Shown piece after piece: positions 51,414-59,302 of a stretch of 64,000 nucleotides of DNA. Both the position numbers and the translations under genes were made by a program. This stretch comes from SZUA-442 sp963792405 (lineage in GTDB: Bacteria; Actinomycetota; Acidimicrobiia; Spongiisociales; UBA5794): assembly GCA_963792405.1 (NCBI GenBank), contig CAWBVU010000001.1:62001-126000 (forward strand). Reading direction: 5' to 3'. Numbering within the stretch: position 1 is the first letter of the stretch; every line of letters begins with the position of its first letter. Below the pieces are notes generated by a model. The model was not told the origin of the DNA and did no database searches. It saw only the letters and a program-made list of their open reading frames with translations.

Positions 51414-52109
51414 ATGAGGACAGTCGCTCAGGGTGTGCACCAGATCTCGAGGGGCGTGAACGTATTCATCGTCGACGGGGACGAGGGCGTCGTGCTCATC
51501 GACAGTGGCCTCCCGGGACGGCACGGGGCCATCGCCGCCGGGCTCGATGCGATCGGGCGAACCCTCGACGACGTCGCGGCCATCCTGCTCACGCACGCCC
51601 ACTTCGACCATGTGGGCGGTGCCGCCGCGTTGAGGGAGGCGAGCGGTGCGACGGTCATGGCATCGGCAGAGGATGCACCAGCGGTCCGCGGGGAGGTGCG
51701 GAAGTCACCTCCCCCCTTCGTGGGGAAGGTGCCGTTCCTGACGCCCGTGTTCCGGCTCGTCCCATCCGGCCGACCCGTCGTCGTTGACCGGGAGGTCGCC
51801 GAGGGCAGCAGGATCGAGGGCCTCCCGGAGGACCTGGTGGTCGTCGCGACGCCGGGACACACCATCGGACACGTCTCGTATCTCCTCGATCGATCGGGCG
51901 GTGTGCTCTTCGTCGGCGATGCCGCCGTGCGCACACGGTCGGGCGGTGTCGCACGCGGCTGGATGAACCGTGCGACTCCGGTATTCGATGCCAGCCTTCG
52001 CCGCCTCGCCAGGGAGGACTTCTCCGTCGCATGCTTCGGCCACTCCGCGCCGATCGAGGTCGATGCGGCCTCTGCCTTCCGGCGCCTCGCCACGACACTT
52101 CGATCCTGA
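51414..52109 (+). CDS. MBL-fold metallo-hydrolase
   Basis: A 231-residue single-domain metallo-beta-lactamase-fold enzyme. The metal motif THAHFDHVGG (His-x-His-x-Asp-His), VVATPGHTIGHVSYLLD and LFVGDAAVRT provide ligands for two metals, and CFGHSAPI the last His. It lacks a rhodanese or other extra domain. Members hydrolyse thioesters, lactones or other esters; nothing in the sequence pins down the substrate. The mRNA seems leaderless. The cyclase gene follows after 89 nt on the same strand. Confidence 0.88.
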   Translation: MRTVAQGVHQISRGVNVFIVDGDEGVVLIDSGLPGRHGAIAAGLDAIGRTLDDVAAILLTHAHFDHVGGAAALREASGATVMASAEDAPAVRGEVRKSPPPFVGKVPFLTPVFRLVPSGRPVVVDREVAEGSRIEGLPEDLVVVATPGHTIGHVSYLLDRSGGVLFVGDAAVRTRSGGVARGWMNRATPVFDASLRRLAREDFSVACFGHSAPIEVDAASAFRRLATTLRS

Positions 52110-52198
52110 GGCGGCGTGGGTCCGATCCCCGCGTGCGGGCGAGCCCCGACCCTGTAGATTGACGATCGAGTCGAGTGTCGAGGCGGAAGGAACGCCCC

Positions 52199-53542
52199 AT
52201 GGATCCGATGGTGATCCCTATTGCCGTGGCGTTCGCCGTCGTGGGCGCCGTCGTCGGGTTCCTCGTGGCACGTCGTTCCTCGCCACGCGTGGCGGTGCAG
52301 GGCGCCAAGCCGAGGCTCGAGGAGTACGACTTCTACCCCTTCATCGTCGACGACGACGGGCATGTCGAGTTCTCCGCCGATCGATTCTCGGAGGCGGTCG
52401 AGCGTCTCCTCGACGAACGGAACGAACGCGCAGCGGGCGAGCTCATCGTCATCGGGGAGCAGAACCTCGTCAGGAACACCTTCCCGACCGACCGTCTCAA
52501 TCGGTACAAGCAGCTGTACGCCTCCTACGACGGCGATGCGGTGATCGACGACAACGAGGTGTTCCTGGAGAACTTCCGGCGCCTCGTGAACAACGTCGGC
52601 CGTTCGTTCCCGCACACGGGCATCGAGATCCTCCTTCACAACCTCGTGAACCCCTCTCGGTCGTTGGTGGCGATCGAGAATGGAGAGGTCACTGGGAGAT
52701 CGATCGGAAGCGGTGCGACCAATCTCGTGCTCGACCTCAAGACGCGGCGCCAGCGAGGCGAGGACAAGGTCAACTACGAGCTCAACATCGGATCCCGGCA
52801 GTTCAAGTGCACGACCGTGCCGATCTTCCGCCCGGACTTCGGGCTCGTCGGGGCCGTCTGCATCAACATCGACACCCGATTCCTCAAGGAGTTCGTGAGG
52901 TCCGACGCCGGCCGTCTCGATGCCTGGATCGCGAACCTCCTGCGCACGGACTTCGAGCTCGACGAGATGATCCTCTCGAAGGACGAGTTCGTGAATGCGC
53001 AGGCGGGGAAGCGCCACTTCCTCGATGAGGCGATCCGAAGGCAGGCGCCGGTTCGTGAACGGCGGCTCGCCGCCATCCTGTTCTCCGACATCGTCGGGTT
53101 CACGGCGCTGATGGGCGATGACGAAGCCGCAACGCTCGGGATCATGGAGACCAATGACGACATCCATGTCCGTGCCCTCTCCGCTCATGATGGGAGACTG
53201 CTCAAGAAGCTCGGTGACGGGGTCCTGGCGAGCTTCGACTCGGTCTCGGCTGCGGTTGCCGCGGCCCGCGACATCCAGGAGTCCATCGACCGCGACGGAC
53301 GGTTCAGGGTGCGGATCGGCATCCACCTCGGTGAGGTCATCGAGTCCGACGGTGACGTCCACGGTGATGGCGTGAACATCACCTCGCGCATCCTCGGCGA
53401 GATCGGGCCCGGGGACATCGGGATCACGCAGGCCGTGTTCGACAACGTGCGGAACAAGGCAGGCATCTCGGCAACGCCCCTCGGGCTGCGGGACCTGAAG
53501 AACGTCGACCATCCGGTCGAGCTGTACGTCCTGGATCGCTGA
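52199..53542 (+). CDS. Class III adenylate/guanylate cyclase with N-terminal helix and YheO-like PAS domain
   Basis: A 447-residue protein. A membrane helix (residues 5-24) is followed by a sensor region. At about 140-240 this matches the YheO-type PAS domain: ILLHNLVNPSRSLVAIENGEVTGRSIG, then TTVPIFRPDFGLVGAVCINID. The C-terminal cyclase domain (about 282-447) has both metal aspartates (LFSDIVGFT, KKLGDGV) and the transition-state Asn/Arg (DGVNITSR). The Lys before LGDG and the Asp-Gly-Val-Asn segment favour ATP as substrate. In known proteins the YheO PAS is fused to a helix-turn-helix, not a cyclase, so this would be a membrane-bound small-ligand-sensing cyclase. Confidence 0.85.
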   Translation: MDPMVIPIAVAFAVVGAVVGFLVARRSSPRVAVQGAKPRLEEYDFYPFIVDDDGHVEFSADRFSEAVERLLDERNERAAGELIVIGEQNLVRNTFPTDRLNRYKQLYASYDGDAVIDDNEVFLENFRRLVNNVGRSFPHTGIEILLHNLVNPSRSLVAIENGEVTGRSIGSGATNLVLDLKTRRQRGEDKVNYELNIGSRQFKCTTVPIFRPDFGLVGAVCINIDTRFLKEFVRSDAGRLDAWIANLLRTDFELDEMILSKDEFVNAQAGKRHFLDEAIRRQAPVRERRLAAILFSDIVGFTALMGDDEAATLGIMETNDDIHVRALSAHDGRLLKKLGDGVLASFDSVSAAVAAARDIQESIDRDGRFRVRIGIHLGEVIESDGDVHGDGVNITSRILGEIGPGDIGITQAVFDNVRNKAGISATPLGLRDLKNVDHPVELYVLDR

Positions 53543-53578
53543 CCACGCTCACCGTCGTCTCGGTGGTGGCGCCTCGCG

Positions 53579-54154
53579 CTAATCGTCGTCGTGTTCGTCC
53601 GTGCGGACCCTGAGCTCGCCGTCGTCCCACTTCGCGGAGAACTCGGACTCCCAGGACTCGGAGTCGAACTCCACCCTCACCTCGCTCGGGCCCGCGTTCT
53701 CGACCTTCACGGTGAACCCGGAACTCGGGACCGCCCCGACGAGTGACACGTTGGGACTCGCCGCCGTGATGGTCACGGATCCCCCGACGAGGTTGTAGGT
53801 CGTGGTGATGGGTTTGGGTGGTGGGGCCGTGGTCGTGGTTGGAGGCCTCGTGGTGGTGGTCGCGGCAGACGTCGTCGTCGTGACCGCGTTCGCCAGCGTC
53901 GTGGACGTCTGTGGGGCCGTGGTCGTCGTGGAGGCGAGGGTCGTCGTCGTGGCCGACGTCGCCGGAAGGGTCGTCGTGGCGCCGAGGGTCGTGGACGACG
54001 CGGCAGCGACGGGTGCCGCAGCGAAGAACGGGTCGGTCGTCTGCGGCCTGTCCGTCACCTGGTTGCGTACGGTGCCGACCGCGGCCGACGCGACACCAAC
54101 GGCCAGGACCGTGGCGCCGAGCCACGCGAGCACGAGGGCGAGTCGTCGAGACAT
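53579..54154 (-). CDS. Secreted or anchored Thr-rich protein with C-terminal beta domain
   Basis: A 191-residue protein. An N-terminal signal/anchor helix (LALVLAWLGATVLAVGVASA) is followed by about 75 residues dominated by Thr, Ser, Ala and Pro (several TTTT runs), and then a compact beta-rich domain (ITTTYNLVGGSVTITAASPNVSLVG ... EVRVEFDSESWESEF). The end is acidic (DEHDDD). The Thr-rich part is probably an extended, possibly glycosylated stalk through the wall. Function unknown. It diverges from the CseBC-like regulator pair across 111 nt, so it may be a target of that system. ATG 54175 is an alternative start. Confidence 0.8.
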   Translation of the reverse strand: MSRRLALVLAWLGATVLAVGVASAAVGTVRNQVTDRPQTTDPFFAAAPVAAASSTTLGATTTLPATSATTTTLASTTTTAPQTSTTLANAVTTTTSAATTTTRPPTTTTAPPPKPITTTYNLVGGSVTITAASPNVSLVGAVPSSGFTVKVENAGPSEVRVEFDSESWESEFSAKWDDGELRVRTDEHDDD

Positions 54155-54253
54155 CACTCCCAGTATGCGGGACATGCCGCTTCCGTGCATTAAGCGAGTG
54201 ATAACGGCACCTGAAAGCTCGGCGCCGCACACCCGCGCCGGGCGGGGTGTCGG

Positions 54254-54259
54254 TATCGT
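54254..54259 (+). promoter_or_regulatory. Leaderless -10 element of the response-regulator gene
   Basis: TATCGT, 6 nt before the ATG at 54266. Confidence 0.5.
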
Positions 54260-54265
54260 GGCGGC

Positions 54266-54949
54266 ATGCCTTCGGTCCTGATCATCGAGGACGACCCTGC
54301 CATCCGCCAGTCCCTGGTGTCGCACCTCGCGTCTGCGGGGTTCGACGTCGATGCTGCCGCGACCGGACTCGCAGGGGTCGAGGCCATGACCACCAACGAG
54401 TGGGATGCGGTGCTCCTCGATCTGGGCCTGCCCGACCTCGACGGAGCCGACGTCCTCAGGATGATCCGGGGTCTCGGCGACACACCGGTGATGGTCGCAA
54501 CCGCCCAGGACGACGAGCGCACCATCGTCGCGCTCTTCAACGCCGGGGCCGACGACTACGTGACGAAGCCGTTCTCCGCGTCCCACATCGAGGCGCGGTT
54601 GCGCGCGCTTCTGCGTCGCTCCTCGGGATCGGCGCCAGCCGACGTCCTCGTCGTCGGGGACCTCTCCGTGGATGTCGGTGCGAAGGAGGCGACCCTCGCC
54701 GGAGTGCGGCTCGATCTGACCCTCAAGGAGTTCGAGCTCCTCGCCTATCTCGCGTCGAAGCCGAACGTGCTCGTGTCGAAACGTGAGCTGATGGCGGAGG
54801 TGTGGCGCCAGCCGTATGGCGGTGCCGACAAGACGGTCGACGTGCACCTCTCGTGGCTGAGGCGGAAGCTGGGTGAGACTGCGGCCGAGCCCCGCTACCT
54901 CCACACCCGCAGGGGTGCGGGTGTGCGTCTCGTCGACCCTTCCGCATGA
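54266..54949 (+). CDS. OmpR-family response regulator (CseB-like)
   Basis: A 227-residue regulator. The receiver has IIEDDPAIRQSL, phospho-Asp in VLLDLGLPDLDG and Lys in YVTKPFSASHI. The winged-helix output domain (LTLKEFELLAYLASKPNVLVSKRELMAEVWRQ, in parts, then DVHLSWLRRKLG and RGAGVRL) is complete. Its length and motifs match CseB-type regulators that answer envelope stress in Streptomyces, but the assignment to that subfamily is by resemblance. Its stop overlaps the kinase start as ATGA. Leaderless start after TATCGT. Confidence 0.92.
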   Translation: MPSVLIIEDDPAIRQSLVSHLASAGFDVDAAATGLAGVEAMTTNEWDAVLLDLGLPDLDGADVLRMIRGLGDTPVMVATAQDDERTIVALFNAGADDYVTKPFSASHIEARLRALLRRSSGSAPADVLVVGDLSVDVGAKEATLAGVRLDLTLKEFELLAYLASKPNVLVSKRELMAEVWRQPYGGADKTVDVHLSWLRRKLGETAAEPRYLHTRRGAGVRLVDPSA

Positions 54950-56232
54950 GGAGGCGGCTGATCGCCGTGTCCGCGGCGGTGACGACGATGGTCGCGATCG
55001 CCTTCCTCGTCCCGCTCGCGATCCTGACCAGCGACCTGGCCGCCGACCGCGAGCGCGCTGCGGCCGAGCGTGACGCCGAATCCATCGCACGGCTCATCGT
55101 CCTGATTCCCGACTCGGGAGGCCAGCTGACGATCGAGGACCTCGTACCCTCCGCGGGGGAGGGCGGTCGCCAACTCTCGATCATCACGGCCGACGGCACC
55201 GTGGTCGGGGCGCCCCTCTCCCAGGATGAAGACCTGTCACCTGCCTTCGCGGGGGCGACCTTCCGGCGGGCGGTGCCGGGGGGTGAGGCCGTCTATGTGC
55301 CCGTCGTCACCTCCGAGGGCACCTATGTCGTGCGTGCCCTCGCGACCGACGAGGCGATGTCGCGGGGAGTCGTGCGCACCTGGGTGATCCTGCTCATGGT
55401 CGGTATCGCCCTCGTCCTCATCGCCATCGCGGTCTCGGACCGACTGGGGCGCTCGATCGTGCGCTCTGTCGAGGATCTGTCGGATGCCGCGGGCAGGCTC
55501 GGAGCAGGCGACCTCGATACCAGGGTCGTGCCCGATGGACCGAGCGAGATCGAGGATGTGGGGAGGGCATTCAATCGTCTCGCCGTCCAGGTCGAGGAGC
55601 TGCTCCAGGGAGAGCGGGAGCAGGTCGCCGATCTCGCGCACAGGCTGCGGACGCCGCTGACGGCCGCCCGCCTCAACGCAGAGGCGCTGCCCGACGACGA
55701 TCGCCGGACCACGATCCTGGCGCAGCTCGATGAGCTCCAGCGCGTGGTGGACCACATCATCAGTGAGGCGCGCAGGATCGACCGGAGGACGACGGACATC
55801 CAGAGCGACATCGTGGCCGTCGCGGCAGCCCGCGGTGCGTTCTGGGAACCACTCGCGAGCGACGAGGGGAGGAAGATGCGTGTCGAGCTCGATCAGGGGC
55901 CGATCCTCGTCGCCGCCCCGGCAACGGACCTGTCCGCGACACTGGACGCGCTGATCGGCAACGTGTTCGCCCACACCGACACCGGGGTCGGTTTCGGGCT
56001 GATCGTCCACCGCCACGGATCCGACGTCGAGATCGCCATCGAGGACGAGGGGACCGGCTTCCCGATCGGGGTCGATGTGATGACGCGAGGCGCGAGCGGT
56101 GCGGAGTCGACGGGTCTCGGGCTCGACATCGCCAACAGGACCGCGGAGACAGCGGGTGGCATCTGTGTGCTGGACGTCGCTCCCGGTGGCGGTGCGTCGG
56201 TGATCCTCAGGCTTCCGATCGTCGACGCCTGA
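54946..56232 (+). CDS. HAMP-domain sensor histidine kinase (CseC-like)
   Basis: A 428-residue kinase. Two helices (residues 5-30 and about 145-165) enclose an extracytoplasmic sensor of about 110 residues. HAMP follows (SDAAGRLGAGDLDTRVVPDGPSEIEDVGRAFN, in pieces), then the HisKA box DLAHRLRTPLTAARLNAEAL with its His, and a HATPase_c with N-box LIGNVFAHTDTG, G1 IEDEGTGFP and G2 GLGLDI. The N-box is slightly degenerate. Translationally coupled to the response regulator. Its 3' end overlaps the convergent CoA-transferase gene by 26 nt. Confidence 0.92.
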   Translation: MRRRLIAVSAAVTTMVAIAFLVPLAILTSDLAADRERAAAERDAESIARLIVLIPDSGGQLTIEDLVPSAGEGGRQLSIITADGTVVGAPLSQDEDLSPAFAGATFRRAVPGGEAVYVPVVTSEGTYVVRALATDEAMSRGVVRTWVILLMVGIALVLIAIAVSDRLGRSIVRSVEDLSDAAGRLGAGDLDTRVVPDGPSEIEDVGRAFNRLAVQVEELLQGEREQVADLAHRLRTPLTAARLNAEALPDDDRRTTILAQLDELQRVVDHIISEARRIDRRTTDIQSDIVAVAAARGAFWEPLASDEGRKMRVELDQGPILVAAPATDLSATLDALIGNVFAHTDTGVGFGLIVHRHGSDVEIAIEDEGTGFPIGVDVMTRGASGAESTGLGLDIANRTAETAGGICVLDVAPGGGASVILRLPIVDA

Positions 56233-57412
56233 CCGGGACCTCATCGTCGGATGATGCGAGCCACTCCCTTATGGCGCGATCGTGCGCGCCGAGTCCAGGT
56301 GCCGACGATCGGATCGTCGTCGGCGTCTCGCTGAGCCCGATCGGCGATGGCACGCTTCGGAAGGTCGATCCGGCGGCGTCGGTGAACTCGTCGATCGCCG
56401 GAAGACCGAGGCCGAGTGCCAGGGCGAACGCCTCGGCGATGTCGTTGACGGGCCCGGCGGGTACGCCGCGCTCGACCAGGGCCGTGATCAGCTCATGCGA
56501 GTGCCGTTCCGAGAATGCCCGGGTGAGGATGGCGTCGAGCGCGTCGACATGGCGGACGCGGGCATCGTTGGTGTGGAACCTCGGATCGTCGGCGAGGTCG
56601 GGCTGTCCGATCACCTCGGCGACGCGGGAGAACTGGGTGTCGTTGCCGCACGCCAGCACGAAGTCGCCATCTGCGGCGGTGAAGCTCTGGTACGGGGCGA
56701 TCGAAGGGTGCCGATTGCCGAGCCGTCGAGGCACCACACCAGCCCCGAGATAGCCGGACGCCTGGTTCAGCAGGGCGGACAGTGCAGCGCCCATGAGCGA
56801 CACCGTCACGTGCTGGCCTCGTCCGGTCCTGTCACGGTGGTGGATGGCGGCGAGGATGCCGGCCACGGCCTGGAGGGCGCAGATGTGGTCGATGAGGGCC
56901 ACACCCACCTTCGTCGGTGCCCCGTCCGGCCAGCCGGTGATGCTCATGAGCCCGCTCGCGGCCTGTACGAGGAGGTCGTATCCCGGGACATCCCTCGCAT
57001 CGTCGCTGTCTCCAAAGGCGGTGATCGAGCAGTAGACGATCCCCGGGTTGCGATGCATCACGTCGCGCGGTCCGAGGCCATAGCGATCGAGCGTCCCGGG
57101 CCGGAAGTTCTCGATGAGGATGTCGGCGCGTTCGGACAGGCTCGCGGCGAGCTCCCGATCGCCTTCCACGCCGAAGTCGAGGGCGATGCTCTCCTTGTTG
57201 CGGTTGAGGGCCTGGAAGTACGTGCTCTGGTCACCGGACCACGGGGGCCCCCACGCACGCGTGTCGTCACCGGAGCCGGGCCGCTCGACCTTGATGACCC
57301 TCGCGCCGAGGTCCCCGAGCGTCATCGAGGCGTAGGGCCCGGCGAGCACCCTCGAGAAGTCGGCGACGACCAGGCCGTCCAACGGTCCCACCCGTCGAGG
57401 GGATTCCGTCAC
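56207..57412 (-). CDS. CaiB/BaiF-family (class III) CoA-transferase
   Basis: A 401-residue class III CoA-transferase. It begins with LDGLVVADFSRVLAGPYASMTLGDLGARVIKVERPGSGDDTR, a hallmark N-terminus (in blocks), then NRNKESIALDFGVEGDRELAASL and ADILIENFRPG. The catalytic Asp is expected in DVPGYDLLVQAASGLMSITG. The family moves CoA between carboxylic acids such as succinate, formate, carnitine or mesaconate; the acceptor is not evident here, though the formate genes elsewhere make formyl-CoA:oxalate chemistry an idle possibility only. GTG start, no Shine-Dalgarno. Confidence 0.9.
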   Translation of the reverse strand: MTESPRRVGPLDGLVVADFSRVLAGPYASMTLGDLGARVIKVERPGSGDDTRAWGPPWSGDQSTYFQALNRNKESIALDFGVEGDRELAASLSERADILIENFRPGTLDRYGLGPRDVMHRNPGIVYCSITAFGDSDDARDVPGYDLLVQAASGLMSITGWPDGAPTKVGVALIDHICALQAVAGILAAIHHRDRTGRGQHVTVSLMGAALSALLNQASGYLGAGVVPRRLGNRHPSIAPYQSFTAADGDFVLACGNDTQFSRVAEVIGQPDLADDPRFHTNDARVRHVDALDAILTRAFSERHSHELITALVERGVPAGPVNDIAEAFALALGLGLPAIDEFTDAAGSTFRSVPSPIGLSETPTTIRSSAPGLGAHDRAIREWLASSDDEVPVRRRRSEA

Positions 57413-57447
57413 GAGTCCGCGTGCATCGGTCTGCGGTGCATCCCCGG

Positions 57448-57699
57448 CTACTCGTGGTGCTTCCGAGAACGACCCATGGCCATGTAGGCGAGGCCGAGGC
57501 CCACCATCCAGATCATGAACGGACCGATGGTCACGCTGAGCGCCACACCGGCGCCGACGAACACGATGCCGAGCGTGACCAGGTCATCGGGGCTCATCGT
57601 GCCCGCCCCGACATCACCGCTCCTCCGAGCCAGGAGGAGGACCGTGACGAGCACCCCCACAGCCAGGAGCACGAGGCCCACGGCGATTGCGATCCACAC
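57448..57699 (-). CDS. Small two/three-helix membrane protein
   Basis: An 83-residue hydrophobic protein: helix IAIAVGLVLLAVGVLVTVLLLA at the N-terminus, a short SGDVGAGTMSPDD loop, then two closely spaced helices (LGIVFVGAGVALSVTIGPF, IWMVGLGLAYMAMG) and a basic SRKHHE end. GTG start with AAAGGAGA upstream. No family recognised. It precedes the CoA-transferase gene on the same strand by 35 nt and may be co-transcribed with it. Confidence 0.7.
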   Translation of the reverse strand: MWIAIAVGLVLLAVGVLVTVLLLARRSGDVGAGTMSPDDLVTLGIVFVGAGVALSVTIGPFMIWMVGLGLAYMAMGRSRKHHE

Positions 57700-57942
57700 G
57701 TCTGTCTCCTTTGCCGCACCCCATCATCTCATGTGCGCGGCCAGATGACCACGTGGGGTACCTCCGGCTGTCAACGATGCGGCACCTCCGCGCCGAGCCC
57801 GGGGGCGCTCTCTCGAGGCCGCTCAGGACGAATCCTCGACAGGAATTGTTCACACAGTCGTCATCGAACAGTCGATGGTTTGTCATGAGGTCGCGCTTAC
57901 CTGCCGATGGAATACGAACGCCTCGTAGGGAGGGCGCTCAGC

Positions 57943-58218
57943 ATGGGTGATTCACCGATCGTCGCTGACTGGGCCGCATTGCGGCCGACGGGCAGGGTGG
58001 CGGAGGGCAGGTCCATCGTGCAGGTGGACGGCGCCCTCTACGCCGTCGACCCTGATCCGGCCGCGGAATCAGACGACGGCAGCGTGCCGACGTCGGGACC
58101 GTCGTCCGACTGGGCCGTGCGGCGCACCGTGGTCACCGACGATCGCGGCGAACGGCGTGAACGCAATGTCTACCACCCGCTGACACAGCTCGATCCCCCG
58201 TCCGACAGCGTGGAGTGA
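57943..58218 (+). CDS. Small hypothetical protein
   Basis: A 91-residue soluble protein without a recognised domain. The N-terminal half has SIVQVDGALYAVDPD, an acidic Ser/Asp-rich middle and a C-terminal RRTVVTDDRGERRERNVYHPL stretch. An upstream ATG at 57907 is possible, but GTAGGGAGGG lies 8 nt before ATG 57943, which therefore is preferred. The 243-nt spacer before it (57700-57942) is AT-richer than its surroundings around 57840-57890 and probably holds the promoter. Its stop is 3 nt from the stop of the convergent GTPase gene. Confidence 0.6.
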   Translation: MGDSPIVADWAALRPTGRVAEGRSIVQVDGALYAVDPDPAAESDDGSVPTSGPSSDWAVRRTVVTDDRGERRERNVYHPLTQLDPPSDSVE

Positions 58219-58221
58219 GTC

Positions 58222-59232
58222 TCAGGTGTGGAGCTCGAGGATGTCGCCGTCCTCGACGACATGGTCCCGTCCGACGTGTTGGGCATCGAAGTCCCCGGCA
58301 CCCCACAGCTTCGCGAACGTGAAGTTCTCCGCGACATCGCGATGGATGAGCAGCGCGACGTCGCCCACCGTGGATCCGGGTGGGAGCGTGTAGGGGCGGT
58401 CCCTGTCGACATCCTTCCCGGGGATCTTGGTGTAGACGCGGACCACGCCGAGGTGGTCGAAGAGCCACGCGCCGAGCCGGTCGAGGCCCTCACCGGTCTC
58501 CGCCGACACCGCGAGGCACGGGTACGAGATGTCGGCGAGCTCCTCGAGCACCGCCAGCTCGTCGCCGGCGCCGGCGAGGCGCTCGGACTTGTTGGCGATC
58601 AGCAGCGTGGGCAGCACCTTCGTGAACATGTCGTGGTCGACAGGGTCCTCACCGTCGGACGGCCACCGCTCCGTGAGCTCCACCTTGCGGTCACGCAGGA
58701 CGTCGTGGAGGGTGATGACGCGCTCGACGACACCGGGCTCGCTCAGGTCCACGACGAGGAGGCATCCATCGGCCATCTGGAGCGTGTTCCCGATCCATGG
58801 GACGGGATGCTCGGGGGCGATCGGTGGGAGGTCGACCAGCTGGATGGCCACGTCGTGCACAGGCAGCATGCCCGGCTGCGGATGGAGCGTCGAGAACGGG
58901 TAGTCGCCCACGTGGGCATGTGAACCCGTGAGCCGGGCATGGAGCGATGACTTCCCGCTGTTGGGAGGGCCGATCAGGGCGACCTGCCCCGCTCCGTCGG
59001 GCTTGATCACCGTGGCAGGGCCGGTGCGCGCGCCGCCACCACGTGGGCCGGTGACCTCGTCGGTGAGCTCCCTGATCTTGGCCTTGATGTCGGCCTGGAG
59101 GTGCTCGGTGCCCTTGTGCTTGGGGATGGACCGAAGCATCTCCTTGAGGGCCTCGAGCCGATCCGCGGGATCGCGGGCCCTCCGGTAGTGCGCCTCGGCG
59201 GTCTTGTAGGCGGGTGTCAGGTTCGCCGGCAT
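58222..59232 (-). CDS. DRG/OBG-like GTPase with TGS domain
   Basis: A 336-residue GTPase of the HflX-OBG superfamily, closest in layout to DRG proteins. An N-terminal helical segment (residues 1-65) precedes G1 LIGPPNSGKSSLHARLTG. Then come G2/switch I with VGDYPFSTLHPQPGML, G3 as VDLPPI (Pro for the usual Gly), G4 IANKSE and G5 VSAETGEGL. The C-terminal TGS domain (VYTKIPGKDVDRDRPYTLPPGSTVGDVALLIHRD) ends DGDILELHT. DRG GTPases are near-universal in eukaryotes and archaea but patchy in bacteria, and are linked to translation. TAGGTT lies 9 nt before the ATG. Confidence 0.88.
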   Translation of the reverse strand: MPANLTPAYKTAEAHYRRARDPADRLEALKEMLRSIPKHKGTEHLQADIKAKIRELTDEVTGPRGGGARTGPATVIKPDGAGQVALIGPPNSGKSSLHARLTGSHAHVGDYPFSTLHPQPGMLPVHDVAIQLVDLPPIAPEHPVPWIGNTLQMADGCLLVVDLSEPGVVERVITLHDVLRDRKVELTERWPSDGEDPVDHDMFTKVLPTLLIANKSERLAGAGDELAVLEELADISYPCLAVSAETGEGLDRLGAWLFDHLGVVRVYTKIPGKDVDRDRPYTLPPGSTVGDVALLIHRDVAENFTFAKLWGAGDFDAQHVGRDHVVEDGDILELHT

Positions 59233-59241
59233 CCTGCCCCA

Positions 59242-59247
59242 AACCTA
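59242..59247 (-). promoter_or_regulatory. Leaderless -10 element of the DRG-like GTPase gene
   Basis: TAGGTT on the minus strand, 9 nt before the ATG at 59232. Confidence 0.4.
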
Positions 59248-59302
59248 CCCCACGATCGCCTCCAGCACGATGGCCCACGGCACGCCCAGGCCCGGGCCGC
59301 GA

